DNA of 64,000 bases from Trametopsis cervina (GCA_022385755.1 MU278351.1:3594-67593), one strand, 5' to 3'; positions 23,625-37,029 are shown, numbered from the stretch's first letter. Notes: a model not told the origin generated them from the letters alone. Numbers and translations: made by a program.

Positions 23625-25950
23625 TAATTGCCAACGTTGCTCGATTGGAAAACGGCTGACTCTTCTTGCGAAGAAGTGAGTGGCTGGTAGGACAGCACAA
23701 TGTGCGAGAATGATATATGCTCTCTCTTCGTGAGGCTGTGGACGAGGCGATGGATGATAGACCGAGGTCAGTTAGCGGAGTCAGAGGGGGACAGGCACTC
23801 ACTGCCAACTGATAGCGGGTCAGATTTTGCCATGTTAGGCTTAATCGACTGCACTTAGACGCACTGCCATCGAAGTGTCGTGCAGCCTATAGGGGATAGC
23901 GCGTACATTCAAGATGACAGTGACCAGTGCCGTCTTGCGGCCCCCAATTTTGTGATCGCTGTCGTAGAGGTCGTCGAGGTCGTCGCTGGCGGGCGCGATC
24001 GCAGCGACGCGTAAGGTTTATAGCGCGCGCCTCCGTACTTAATTAAGGTTATAGCGGATCATGATCAGGTACGATCATAGCGACGATCGGCGGCATTCAC
24101 ATGTGACTTGAACTCGCGTCAGCAACAGCCTTCGACCTGAACTTGTTGCACAGCTGCACCCTCGGAGCGCATCGCCCTCGATGTCGTTGGAAGAAATCCG
24201 TGAACTCGTGTTTACAGGCTGTGGTTTAGCTTGCGTTTTCAATGGATGATGTGGATTGTATTAGTGAGTGCTGTGTTTCGACTTAACCTTGAACGCACCG
24301 AATTCTGACCGCATACAACAGCGTTCTCACTGGTAATACCTGAGGTCAGATCCAGCTGTCTTAGGTGAAGTGCAGCTTGAGCAGATATACTACCCATACT
24401 CCCGATAGAGTAGCCTAGACGGGTCAAGCTCCTTGAGGGGTCTCCGACACGATTTTCCGACTCTAACCCTGCTCTTTTGCGATAACCGAACGGAGCTTCT
24501 AAGAGATACGAGTATGCTCCTGGCCTTGCACTTTGCTACAGTCATCTTCTGGAAGGATTGCCATCCAACAGAGTTCACTGCAGTACTTTAGCAATGAATC
24601 CCCTACAATCTGAAAGAGCCCTCCTGCATAGCTTAAGCACCCCACATCCCCACGTGCAACTAGCCTCTCGGAGGAAGATGCGGGTCGAGAGAGTTCATTG
24701 CAATTTCAGTACTGGGAGGGTTTGACGTCTGTTGTGGTGAAGATACAGAGGGAAACTGGGATGTCTCTGTCCGCTCTCGTCCCATCTTATCGCACAAAAA
24801 GGCCGGGCATCCTCGGCGTATATCGCAACCCTTGGATACCAGCGCTGTGCGCGCTGTTCTACAAACACATGCGATGTCTCGAACCTTCTTCGTTCCCGTC
24901 AAAGTACAGTAAGTCCCAACAGTCCGCTCCTGCGTACCGCCACTCATGCCTTTTGATCGCGTTCACAGAATCTGAAACAGACGAGGTCAGGCGGCTTGTA
25001 AGATCTGGTACAGTGTATATACATGCACACCATCACACACATTCTTATTGAAACCCACAGGCTGCGCTGAGGTGCGCCCACGCGACCCCGATGAAAATCC
25101 AAGCAAACGTTCGCACCGCCGATAATCTCATAGCCCTCGCCAAAGCGGTAATCATCGCCAGCCGGTCAATACGCCTTACCGTCAGCTTGCGCCAAACATG
25201 GACCGCTTTATCGCGACGCCCAAAGCTCCTGATCCGCTAAGTTGTGGGGGAAACATGAGACTCGCCATGAACTTTGAATCTGAAAGCGCAGCGCCGCTCT
25301 TTGCGCAAGGTACCGCATAGTTGCCATCGAGATGAGAGGAACCCACACGGTTCCCCGTTCTCTACTTCTCCCATAATATTTTTCATGTCGCAACATCAGC
25401 AGCAGGACTTGAACATTGTGCAAGAGGTGCAGTACGTGACACGCGGCTATGAGTATACGCCGTACATCTCGTGCTAGAGGCCACAAAATACTGATCCGGA
25501 AAAGGTAGTGTACGGCTTTCGTCGCTCCAATCACCCTCCCAACATTTCACCCTGCACATCCATCAGCTCCCGATAAGACTTTCCTGCATTGGTCGCGGGC
25601 GCTGCGTTCGCGCCTCATACCAAACCATGTCATCAATCGGCGACCGTGATGGTGATCATACTGGAATTCCACAGAACCTTTGCACATCTGAAACGCTCAG
25701 CGAGCTCGTTGTGCGTCCCGAAATCCTCGGTGCCATTGCCAAGATGAGAGGGATCATGGGCCTACCAGGGTCGAGCTGCTACAGGAGCGCGGTATCTGCA
25801 TATCACACGTTCGATGGATACCTCGTCGCAAATCGCCATCTTGGAGCGGTATGATCATGAAGTACGGTGCGGGACGTATAAAAGCTGTGGGCGTATAAAG
25901 CGATTAACGCCACGGTGGTCCGATCTACCCATTCCTCTCATTCCGACCTC
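23625..25950. other. Intergenic, about 2.3 kb
   Basis: Divergent region between the proline-rich gene and the membrane protein gene. Only short overlapping frames are seen and none matches a known family. It ends in two TATA-like boxes near 25877 and 25894. Confidence 0.45.
25877..25884 (+). promoter_or_regulatory. TATA box of membrane protein gene
   Basis: TATAAAAG lies 67 bases before the ATG at 25951; a second TATAAAG follows at 25894. The paralogue at 40298 has CATATAAAG at a similar distance on its own strand. Confidence 0.55.
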
Positions 25951-27353
25951 ATGTCTTCCAGCAGCTTCCGTATTGACGAGGCGTACTTGGTTGGCGGCTG
26001 GTGCGCCGCCTCGCTATGGGGTTCGTGACCTCGTCGAACCTCGATCTGTGCAGAGTAGTGACTGATTATACCCCCGCAGGCGTGTTCACTTGTCTGCTCA
26101 CGTTTGCCATTGTGCAAATCGTGCAACTCCATAACAAGGGCAAGATGAACAAGTACAAATGGCTCACGGCCGTGGCCATGTTCCTACTGTAGGTGGTTTC
26201 ATGCTCTGTCGCAGCGGGACCCGCTGACTTTTGGGTGATATAGTTACGCTTTATCGACCGTCCACGTTTCGCTTGCGCTACAACGACTCATCACTGGCTT
26301 CGTCACGATACAAGGACCGGGCACAATTCTATACTTCGCGGATATCGGCCAGCCGCTTAACCGCGGGAAGGATATGATTTACATCACCAGTGTAGGTTCA
26401 TTCAGTATGCGATGTATTTGCGTTTTTACTCACTTACCATTGCGCAGATGATCATTGCCGACTCCATTGTCGTCTGGCGGTGTTATGCTGTCTGGGGATC
26501 GAATAAATGGGTCATTTCTCTCCCTATTATCCTTATCCTTGGAACGGTCGGTTAGTCTTCTTATTCTTCTGTCTGGTGGGGGACTGGACGCTGACTGTAC
26601 TCTGTTTTCAGCGGCGGGATATGGTGCCATCTCCCAGTACTTCCTGACTAACCCCGACCCCATACGGGCAGTCAACCTGGGTACTGCCATGTTTGCTGTG
26701 TCTCTGACGACAAACGTCGTTGTGACTGGCCTTACCGTCGGTCGTATCTGGTGAGACTGCCGTTCCATCATGCGCACGAATCGGCTTTGCTAACGTAGAC
26801 TGCAAAAGGTGGAAATCACGCTCCCTCAACCAGAACCTCAACCGCCTGCACAACAACAGCCCCTACCGCACTCTCCTTCTTCTCCTCATCGAATCCGGTT
26901 TGGTTATTGCTGTAGCCAAACTCATCGAGTTCACGCTCTTCAAAGTAGCGAGCGCGCGCCCAGAATTCAACGCGCTCTACATCATATTCGACATGATCCC
27001 CCAGATCAACGTGAGCACCCATCACCTCATCTGATTGCGGGACTCGGCGCTGACCGTCTCTCATGCTTTTTTTGCAACAGGGTATCATGCCGACGCTCAT
27101 CATCATCACCGTGAACGCCAAGTGGACCATCACGGACGAGCAGAACGAGGCGACAGTGAGCACGTTGCGGGTCAACGGAGGGTCGTCGACCACGATGGGT
27201 GTCACATCGACCGGCACGCGCAATTATGGCATGTCGTCCCGACGCGATGTGTTCGTTGGGTACAAGGAGGATCAGACCCGGTACTCGGGCGATACTATAC
27301 CCCTTGGAGTCGTCGCACCGGGAACCCCGAGGAGCGTCGACGCGAAGGTGTAG
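25951..27353 (+). CDS. Polytopic (about 7-TM) membrane protein, paralogue of 38954-40298
   Basis: Multi-exon gene starting MSSSSFRIDEAYLVGGWCAASLWG and ending GTPRSVDAKV at TAG 27353. Hydrophobic segments occur at GVFTCLLTFAIVQIVQL, LTAVAMFLLYALSTVHVSLAL, MIIADSIVVWRCYAVWG, VISLPIILILGT, AMFAVSLTTNVVVTGLTVGRIW, LLLLLIESGLVIAVAKLIEF and IIFDMIPQINGIMPTLIIITVN, about seven spans with a hydrophilic tail of some 80 residues. The RCYxVWG and PTLIIITVN motifs are typical of a family of 7-TM-like proteins widespread and often duplicated in Agaricomycetes; its function is not established and I do not assign one. First splice: exon 1 ends at 26020. Introns are short and phase-consistent. The C-terminal tail carries RDVFVGYKED, also conserved in the paralogue. 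Confidence 0.85.
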
Positions 27354-29162
27354 GAACATTGATTATGCAGGTCCGGTTCCACTGTCTGCACGGCAGTTTT
27401 GTAGAGTAGTCCGCTGAGTGTAGATTCTTATTTATCAATTATGTACACAGGTGTACTAAAGCGATATGTATTACATTGTGTTGTCTGGGTATTAGGGACG
27501 GAGCAGCCGCATACTCAAGACGAGAGCACACCACTTTTCGTGTTTGCTCGCACCACCGAAATTGAATGCAAAGTCTCACCATCGTTCAGCTGCTCGGATG
27601 TTTGCCTCATACTTTGGTTATTTGACGAGCATCCCAGTGCTCACATACGAATGCGGTTACTGCGGAGGTCTCACCATTGGACACGTGTATGAGCACTGGT
27701 TTTTGGCCTCCTCGCGACGAGCAGCGTGGGGTGTGTGATCCCATGTCGGCGGAAACACGAGGTCACTGTCTAAATAACAATTTGTGAATATAACCACCGT
27801 TGGAATCTGATGCGATATAGATATCTCAGGCTTTGTGGAGTGTAGGGGTTGTAGCAAAGCCGTTCTAAACGGCTTGTCGATAACTGCGGGAGATAAAATC
27901 TAAGGACGAACCGACCGCCGGCGCAAAATCCAGACTCGAAAATCAAAACAATGATCTGCATCAGTTGCCAAAGTCAGTGTTATCTAGCCGACCCACCTCG
28001 TTCTCGCTGAGTTCTGTACCTTTGGCATCATCTGTCTATAGAGTTAGGACCCTAGAGTCAGTGATATCAGCAGCGGGGTCACCTCAGGCCCTTAGCAAGT
28101 GTCTTATCACCGTTGAAGTAGGGTACAATCGCCTTTCTAAAGACTCATGACAGGTATCTGTAGGTTCCACACGCTATTCCTTTCCGTGCAGCCAAGCACA
28201 TTGGCATATTCCTAAGAAGACGATTTAAGCCGAAGCTACCAATCCGGTTTAATGAGACGTACTGGGTCCTGCTGAACTCTATAGAGAAGTTGTTGCTGGG
28301 GAGTCAACTTCTACGTTCAAACATGGTAAGAAGCCGCTCGCGAACAACTTGAGATCCCATCAATGCATAGGCGCACAGAAAGCAGAGCGCCACCAGTGCG
28401 CCACCACTGCGGCGGTGATGCGCTACAATCTGAAGGGTCTCGTCTCGTACCTACCATGTACTGTACTGCCTCTGAAAGAACGTATATCTCACTCGTTTCA
28501 GGCCGAATCACGGAGAGGAGGACTTTCTTCTTCTCTCTCCCCAGATCTAGGTCTCTCCCCTCCCTTCCCTCCTCGCATGTGTCCTGCGTCCTTTACTTGC
28601 TGCTATGGCTTGTTGGCGGTTCCTGTCGAGAGCTCCGATACATGTTGAAGAGAGTTTGCTGTATTACAAACGGTCTGGTGCCATACATTCTACCAGATAA
28701 TCTGCTGATGCTTATCCTGGTAGCTGTAAAAGGTACTGACCGTTGTGATTGGTGGCATCATGAAACGTGTGTTTACTTACTCTCAGTCGACATGTTTATC
28801 CTCGTTCTGCTGGAAGTTCTGCAGAAGTTCTTCAGGTGGAGTGTGCTTCAACGACATAGAATCTGATCTTATCTACTGATTTTACGGAAGTTGTTCCCCT
28901 CATTAGAGGCTAGATGAAGGGCAAACATTTTGCCTACATCGGCGAAGATATCTTGTGCAGATGGCAGAGCATCATCGAGACATGGTCGCAACTGATTAGG
29001 CAAACCATCATCAAAAGCAGATCACTACCAGCGTGAACTTAGTGACCGCCTGATGATGGCCGGGCTCTTTCATCACATACTAAGGAGCGTCAGAGGGACG
29101 GTACAGAGCCTATCTCTGCTCCCGGTGCTCAGTAGTCCCAGCGACCTTGATCGACATCCACT
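27354..29162. other. Intergenic, about 1.8 kb
   Basis: No protein I recognise on either strand. The longest plus-strand frame (28363-28866) has poor composition and no family resemblance. Presumably it contains the 3' end of the membrane protein gene and the promoter of the oxidoreductase. Confidence 0.45.
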
Positions 29163-30554
29163 ATGGCCCCAGTCGTGAACCCCCGCCTGCTATTCACGAA
29201 GATTCCGTCTGGATTGCCAGCGCCCGAGGACACATTCACGTACGATGAGAGCGCCACCATCGACCTCGATGCGCCCATTAACGGCGGGCTGCTCGTGAAG
29301 ATCCTTGCCTTCAGTTTGGACCCGTACATGCGAAATCGTATGCGACCCGCCGAGTCTATCGGCGACATGCCCGCTTTTCCGCTAGGCGAAGTGTACGTTT
29401 CGAATTTCTTAGCCCCACTTATGTTCGCTAACGCATGGTGGCTTTGAAATACAGTGTTACAGGCTTTGGTGTAGGTATCGTCCTGCGTTCAGAATCAGAG
29501 GGGTTCGCGGTTGGGCAACATGTGGAAGGTTTCATGCGTAAGTTACCTAGGGCTCCCTCTCAAACATGCAGCTAAAGGAAACAAGCGTATCAGCATTATG
29601 CTGTCTTCGGAGACTCCCAGAGTAGCGCAGTATCCATGCCCGCCCTCGGCCTTGTCATAGTCGAGAATCCACATAACTTCCCGTGGAGTTACTTCGTCGG
29701 TAATCTTGGAATGACTGGACAGACAGCGTACTACGCGCTCAAAGACGTCTCCGATGCGAAGCCGGTAAGTCGCGTTCATTTGACATGAGATTGCACCGAG
29801 ACTCAACTCTCGAGGTGTAGGGCGAGACCATCTTCATTTCCGCTGCCTCTGGAGCAGTCGGCCTGTAAGCGCACCTGCCAGATATTCCAGGACCTCCTCG
29901 CTCATTCCGTCTAGTCTTCTAGTTCAGCTTGCCCACAAGAAAGGATTGAAGGTGATCGCATCATGCGGCAGCGAGGAGAAAGCCGAACTGTTGCGAGGCT
30001 TGGGAGCAGCGCACGTCATCAACCGCAAGACCGACAACTTCTTCACCGAGCTGCGCAAGCACGGACCCATTGACATCTACATTGACCACACCGGCGGCGA
30101 GGCGTTGGAGGCTGCCATAGAGAATGCTGCGATGAACGCGCGTATCGTGATCTGTGGTGCCATCAGTGTGTATAACGGTGACTTCAGCGAGGCATATGGC
30201 ATCCGGGTAGGCCGTCTTCCTTTTAATCAGTAGGAAAGGGAAGCTGATTAAATTCTGTCTCCTCTCAGAATCTGTGGCTCGTGAACCGCTACCGCATCAC
30301 GTGAGTATCTGTGCATCACGCGACTGTGCTTTGCTTACCCGTCTGGATTTCCCAGGATCCGTGCGCTGGTGGTTATCGACTGGCACGAGAAGTATCTTGA
30401 AGAATTCTGGAAGGTGGTTCCCGACGCGATAGCCTCAGGGGAGCTCAAGTCCATGGAGCATGTAGTCCACGGACTGAAAGAAGCTGGGAAAGGCTTCGTA
30501 GACATGATGACGGGTGCGAACATCGGCAAGACTGTGATTGTCATCGAGAATTGA
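29163..30554 (+). CDS. NADP-dependent MDR-family oxidoreductase (alkenal/prostaglandin reductase type)
   Basis: Medium-chain dehydrogenase/reductase of the zinc-free leukotriene B4 dehydrogenase / double-bond reductase group, which reduces activated C=C bonds with NADPH. It starts MAPVVNPRLLFTKIPSGLP; FSLDPYMRNRM is the group's hallmark near residue 60. The nucleotide-binding segment is split by an intron: ETIFISAASGAVG followed by LLVQLAHKKGLKVIASCGSEEK. LGAAHVINRK, YIDHTGGEALEAAI and ARIVICGAIS follow in the expected order, and it ends TGANIGKTVIVIEN. No zinc-binding cysteines are seen. Seven or eight exons with short introns; the join near 29530-29590 (FM|PYQHYAVFG) is the least certain. 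No targeting signal, so cytosolic. Substrate unknown. Confidence 0.92.
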
Positions 30555-33254
30555 GTCCTGTGTTGTGTTGAGTTATCAAATATTTTGCCTGTGACAATAC
30601 TATAGAATCATCCCTGCAGACAACGCTGTCGTGTCACTTTTTGCACTTACAGTCGTACAAGGCGCTCTAAGGTTGATCCAGGAGCAGGGACATGGCGATA
30701 TATCCCCGAGAGCCTTTGGGCTACATCTGTCGCTGTTGACGTGCACAGTATCCTTGGGAGGTACACCCATACGGTTTATAGCTACCTATGGGCGAAAGTT
30801 GCCGAAGGAGTTCCAGGTACGATTTGCTCGTTGGCACATCCTGTCAGGTTAAACGCTGTGCCAACGTCGTAAAACGAGCGGGTTGAGGTTTTTTCCTCCG
30901 ACGTCGGGTAGTCATGACTCGTCTAGCGCGCAGACAGTGCTGTACGAGCTACCTGGGTGCGTAACGTGAAGGCGGCCAAGCTCCGCGTTCCTGAAACTCA
31001 ACCAGCGGCGGATCGGTTTTGAGCTACGTGTTTGAGAGGTCGGATTGTCACCGAATACTTGCTACGTGCATGAGCCCGAAACAGCCGAGGAATACATGGG
31101 TGTTGCAAGCTCTCTTACCGAAAATCAATTCTGGAGACATGTTGAACGAGTCTTCTCTTTTTGCAGGGCCACGAGCGACACGAGACAAAGCAAGCAATGT
31201 GCTACACTCGTGTTGGCTATTGTACGGGGGCAACAAATAAAAGTTCACATACCTCAGCTGGCGTTTGGGAAAACCGTAGAAAGGTAGACGGAACTGCGTG
31301 CACCGCGGTATATGCGGTGCCGGCACTGTATGGTCACCCACGACGGCTGCTGCTTAAGACGGTACATAAGCATAAGAGCGAGATTGTCTGCTCTACTCAC
31401 GAATGCTTTCTCGAATAGTTTTATAGCTTACTAACGAGGACTTGACTAGCGCGGACCATCTGGGTGAGGATGAGTCCGCTAGTTATCATGTACGTACTTT
31501 CCTCAATCTTCTCGAGGCATGTGGGTGTGCGATGCCGAAGTGGTACGAGGCAGTCCTTGAGAAGCCCTTCGGCGCATGGCCGGGGACAGCAACCTTACCT
31601 ACGGTGTCCGTCCCCGTTAATAGCTAAGTTCGGGAGGCCTATCGACATCGATGCGATGCAGAGGGAGACTACCGTTTCCTAGGGTAGAATCATTTTGTTT
31701 CTTGTACGGGAGGAAAGCTGGGAATGCCGACTGTAGTGTTGGAGATCTTGAAGTTCGTAACAACCATGTCTGCGACAAGGATACGACCGTTGACTCCGAG
31801 CTTAAGGGTGCTGGTGTACAAGCGGGATCAACTTGCCAACGTAAATAGGGACAATATAGACATAGAAGAGTCCTCCCAAAACTCTTACATGAACATATTG
31901 CGCCCATCTACACACCAGCTTCCCCGATTGAGCCAGCGAGACTTCTATCGGCGTCTGGGGACACAGGTACGCCAAGGACATCGGTACGTTCAAGTTTGAC
32001 AGACTGAAGGTCAGGGCTCGGTTTGCCAAGGGCAATGCTGTCGACCTTGGTGGAACCTGCTTCGTCTTTCTACACACGAATATGACTGTCTTGGTCCACT
32101 CACGTCTTTTATACTTCGCGTTGGTGCATGCAGACCATCTTATCGATTCGCCGTGAACGTGACCCCCTCCCGTACACAGCGCTTGTTTATCTGATATGGG
32201 AGATCGACAGGTACTGGATGGCGTGGCTGTGTGTCCAGCAACGAATCAGGTGATTGCTGCTGAGCGCGTTTGCCACGCAACTGTAAGGGAGATGAGATGA
32301 GGCCAAATGGTTCGCGTACTTCTTTGTTCGGTGACCTGAGACCGGTATCACTCTGTCAGCATCGGAGGGTGGCGGTCGCGGAGAACCGAACGAACCTAGC
32401 GATGAGCTGCGAACAGAATGAAAGTGGCTCATGTTTGTGCTTTCCTGTGGTATACAACAGTTTGCAATGTTGCTGTTGCTGTCAGTATGATGGTCGCACT
32501 GCCGCAACAGGCCGCCATGTTGTGCTCATCGATACCTCTGTGTAACCCGTTTTGTACTTTACGGACGTTGAAGGCCTTCTTAGCAACACTTGAGGCTCAT
32601 TTCGCCAGAGGCTGTACGGACCTTGTGCAAGCCCGGCTGGCACTTGCAGAGACGGCGTGAAAAAGCCGCGCCGTGAACCAAGTTTATTAGCGCACGGAAC
32701 AAGACCGGACTAACGGCAGATATCATTCAGAATTGATTCGGAGAACATGTCGAATTGGTCATATTGAGGTCCTCAGCTGTCGTTGTTTTTTTGTGGTCTG
32801 AAAAGAGTTTTCCAGTGGCGGATTGGGAGTGTACATTCGCGAGGTAAAGACATGGTGGATGAGCAGGCCAGAGATTTGAAGGCACGCAACCCCGCAGTTC
32901 CGAGAAAGGAGTGCGGGGGAGAGTTTGCCGTCTGCACACGGAGACCCGATGGATCTGGTTTGATTGACGTCCAGGCGTGCGTCTATTGATCAATAGACTC
33001 TTGGTCGTCTGGACTTTAACAAGCCTGGCACCAGGCAGAGGCAGGCCTCAACCTCCGCTCTCTACGCCCTCACTCGCTGTGGAATGCTATAGCACATCTC
33101 TACGCTCTCTACACTTTATTTACATATACTCCACACACCGACACCCCAACTCCGAGTTCATCAACGCCCTGCCCTGTCTGCATCCCAACTTGGGACACAC
33201 GACCGCAGCTGTTCAACTTCCATCTTGGTCTGCACCCCTGCTTCTCCCGAAAAC
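30555..33254. other. Intergenic, about 2.7 kb, no supported gene
   Basis: Largest empty interval of the central region. A short open frame at 31442-31627 contains LLEACGCAMPKWYEAVLEKPFGAWPG, which has protein-like composition and could be a gene remnant, but I cannot identify it or extend it. Nothing else stands out; no terminal repeats or transposase motifs seen. Confidence 0.4.
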
Positions 33255-36200
33255 ATGAATAGGCAAGGATACGCACAGCCATTTCGCTCACGGAAAGGGA
33301 AAGAGCGTGCAGTGGAGCCTATGTACGCCCGCGATGGGTCTCAGGAGGGCAAAGGGGATGAGGACGGCGTAGTGTTGCCTCTGACGATGCTTCAGACGAC
33401 ATCGTACGAAACGTGAGTTCTGAATTGACATGAAAATCGCGTCATTTTCTTCCTTAGTGTTGGCCTCCTTGTTGGACGTTACCCTCGGTGGCGGCCCTTG
33501 CATACAATTCTGACACGTCTACGACAGTGCATATACTCTCCCAATCAAGGTTGGTAGCTCAGAACAGGTGATATATCTCGAAGTTGACTCAGGCTCCTCT
33601 GATTTGGTGAGTTGCGTTTTGCGCGTCATCAAAATATCTCCTAACAGAGATGGGGCATCACGTACAGTGGGTAGCATCGAACTCTTGTGGTACACAGCCG
33701 TGTAAACAAGTCGGGAGCAGCCTATACGACCCGTCGCACTCCACCGCCACCAATCAAACATTTGAGATTGACTATGTTGAGGGGAAAGTCACAGGCCCTA
33801 TTGTGTGGGACAGAGTGTCAGTGGGCGGGTACATCATTGATGCACAGGCGTTAGGTGCGTATCTTTTCTCACCTGTTAACGATAGCCCATCTGTCGAGTT
33901 GCGCTTCGAAACAAGGGGCAGTGTGGGATGAGTTGCGATTGAGGTCATTTGCAGTGGCGGTCATCCGTGATCACAGCCAATCCCGGTATGGATCGATCTC
34001 CTGTCAACTCACAAGTCCGGACCTGAGGACTATGCTTGGGAGAGACCTGCTCGGAATTTGCGTGTTTATGGATGACCGTGCTACATAATTCCCTCTATAG
34101 CATGTCGGGATCCGTGGCGTCCTGCCCCCTTGTGACCAGAGTCGCGGTTGGCCAATTGCCTCAATACTTTTATTTTTATATATGTCTACATGAACATCAT
34201 ACTGACATGTTTTCTGTTCATTCTAGCGGCCGCATCTGAAGTAGACAACGAACCCCTATCTTCCGAATTCAGCGGTGTCCTAGGCCTCGCTCTCCCCGCA
34301 AACTCGGTCATCGCTTCCGTTGTGCCGCCAGTAGTAGGCAACCAAGCAGACGGCGCCGTCTTCGCCTCGAATCTCTTCACAATGACGCCCTCCTCCACCG
34401 CGCCCTCCGCACGCTTCTTTTCGCTCACACTCGCGCGCCCAGAGGCGAACGGCGGCGGCATACAGTCACAGCTGGGCATCGGGAAGCATCCGGCGGACGT
34501 CGTGACGAATGCGAGTCGTATACAGTACGACACGCTCTCGAGCTATACGGACTCGGGGCCGCATCATTGGCAAGCGCGGGTCAATGGCATCAGCGTATGG
34601 GTGGACGGCGTGGAGAAGGTGGTGAATATTGGGCAGAGCGCGATGTTCCCTGGGACTGCACCGACGGCGGTTGTGGACTCTGGCACGCCTGTTATATTGA
34701 CGAGTACTGCTGTCGCGAACGCGATATATGGCGCGATCGGCGTTGGGCCCAGCGGCGATGGTCAATGTAAGTTTTCCGTCACATAATTGAGCGTCTATAC
34801 TGACCAATGTCGTTGTAGACTATCTGCCGTGTACGACGCCGCTGAATATGAGCATCGTACTTGACAGCCGCCGATCGATACCACTACACCCACTCGATCT
34901 GTCGCTGGGCACGGGCGGCTCAGGTTCCAACGACTGCATGGGGATGGTGCAGATCTACCCGCCAGGCTCCTCCGTGTACGAGATCGCGGACCTCATCCTC
35001 GGCGTACCATTCATGCGAAGCACCTACATGGTAATGGCATACGACCCACCAGACGACGACGGCATCTTCCCCAACGCAACCGCGCTCGGACCGTCGATAA
35101 TCCGACCGCGACTCGGTCTACTGGGACTGACGAACGCGACGGTTGCGCTGGACGAGTTCCACACGGTGCGCGTGCTGAACCAGCCGCTCGCGGGCGCGCA
35201 GGGTAGCGGATCCGGGACGTCGAACGGGCGGATCGCAGAGCCGTCAGGCAAGAAGCTGAGCGTAGGTCTCGAAGTCCTCATCGGCCTCGTCGGGTTCTTC
35301 GCCCTCTGCTTCGGTCTATTCGCCGTCCGATGGGCCGTGCATCGTCGGAAGCTGGTACGGATGCGCGCGCAGGCGCACGGGCGCAGCGGGAGTTGGGGGA
35401 CGGAAGAGTCGAAGGAGGAGGCGGAGGCGGGGTATATCGATGCGCAGGCTGCGTTGAGGCTTGCGAGGCGGTCGACGTTGAATAGTCGGTATGGGCCGAG
35501 TGAGGATACGTTGATGGGGTCGAGGGCGTCGAAGTATGATGAGCTGAAGAGGTTGGAGAGTTCGTCTACTGTGAGGAGGAGCGAGTATTTGGACGATACG
35601 GCGCGGACGAGGGTTGGGGAGGATGGGTCGTATTTGAAGGATGTGGAGAGTGGAGGGGAGTTGAGGGATGCGGAGCTCGGGTTCAGACCGGGTCAGACAC
35701 GAAGGGCGTCGCACGCGTCCTCTGTGCCTGCGTCACCGCTCGATGCGAAGGACGGGGACATGGGGATGTGGGCGATGGGGCAGGGGACGTTGGTGGATGG
35801 TGGGGCACCGCGGATGTCGCTGTACACGCCAGAGGACGAGCCGCAAGATCACGACGTGTCGTATTTCAACCTTCCGCGGGAGTACCCGCCCTCGCCGAAT
35901 CACGCACGAGGTGGGAGCGCAGAGACGGCACACGTCGGTGCTCCTCTCCTCGGTGGATCAGGATCGGACGACGAGAGCCCCGGCAGCACCAGGCCCCCCA
36001 TGCCTGGGCACGGTCGTACCTCAAGTCGTGGTCGCATAGCCAGCTACGCATCGGCGTCGGGATCGGACACGCACAGTCGAAGATTGTCTTCTACCGACTT
36101 TGCGCTGGCGGACTTTGAGCCGGGGATGTTTGATGTGAACAATCCGAGGGGGTCGATGGCAGGGGTTGGGCGTGCGCGGATATCGAGCTTCGGAGAACCG

Positions 36201-36326
36201 TTCGTGCGGCCGCCGTATCATGGTCGGACGAGTAGTGCGTCTCCGCTGCTTGTGTCGTCGCCGTTGCACGAGGAGGTCGTGCCCGCAGTGCCGACGGAGG
36301 GGGAGCATCTGGGTGAGGCATTATAG
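33255..36326 (+). CDS. Pepsin-like (A1) aspartic protease with C-terminal membrane anchor
   Basis: Secretory-pathway aspartic endopeptidase, probably plasma-membrane anchored. Exons include 33255-33412, about 33529-33607, 33670-33854, 34227-34766 and 34819-36326. The first catalytic motif is LEVDSGSSDLW (DSGS, where DTGS is usual) and the second is AVVDSGTPV. Between them come EFSGVLGLALP and the flap-region residues; CTTPLNMSIVLD and LILGVPFMRSTYMVMA are in the usual C-lobe places. After the protease domain, VGLEVLIGLVGFFALCFGLFAV is one membrane span, followed by a long Ser/Arg/acidic cytoplasmic tail (about 330 residues). No signal peptide is visible after the chosen ATG (MNRQGYAQPFRSRKGKE), so an upstream exon or another start is likely. 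The intron 33855-34226 is 372 nt, far longer than its neighbours. Confidence 0.88.
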
Positions 36327-37029
36327 GGGGTTGGGTTGTTCGGACTGGGACTTTGCGCAAACTATCAACGGAATCGTTCTCCATTTACATTTTTATGCAC
36401 ACTAACATTGCTACACACTCCTTTCTCGCCTGTTTGTTTTGTTTGGGGCACGGACCATTTATAATCACTGCTAGTAGTCTCTGGGGGTAATTGCTACCTA
36501 TGTATATTTTTCTCTTTCTCGGCTTCTCCTGACGGACTGCGTTGTCGTAAAATGTACTGTAGGGATATATTTACGTGTGGATTGAAGTGACTCTCGCGCT
36601 GAGGGCAGTGCTCTGAGTTGATCTCTTGTGATGCGTAATCCTGTTAGATGAAAATGATGCGAACAGCTTTCCCTAGTACAGGTGCAGTGCTTGGAGGTAT
36701 TTCAGAATTTAGATTGTGGCGTCAGGAGACAGATAATGAACGCGAGGAGAACCACTCTGCGCTCTCATGCTCGTCTGATGGCCACCACAAATAAGGGAAC
36801 GGAGGAGTGTGTGATCCTAACACTGCCAAACAATCCGCTCTTCCGTTCCTCCTCGTCGTCTACGTCGCTGTGCTCGTCGTTCATTGCAGTGCTTACGCTT
36901 GGAGGAAGATGGGAGACGATGGGGTTCGGTGAGCAGCGCCGGCAATTTAGCCTTAGATAGACATTGTTCTTGTCCGAGCTGTCAAATGTTCATTAGTCGT
37001 CATGGGAGCCTTATGCAGCAGAGGCCAGC
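36327..37029. other. Intergenic, AT-richer 3' region
   Basis: About 700 bases; the first 200 are AT-rich (for example TTTACATTTTTATGC) and suit a 3' end. It precedes the hypothetical gene at 37030. No gene seen. Confidence 0.5.

Noticed and set aside
23143..23808. 221-codon Ser/Thr-rich minus-strand frame
   Set aside because: It is a shifted frame over exon 1 of the proline-rich gene; only the other frame joins the conserved exon 2.
35316..36308. Arg/Pro-rich minus-strand frames opposite the aspartic protease tail
   Set aside because: Mirror images of the Ser/Arg-rich cytoplasmic tail; no independent support.
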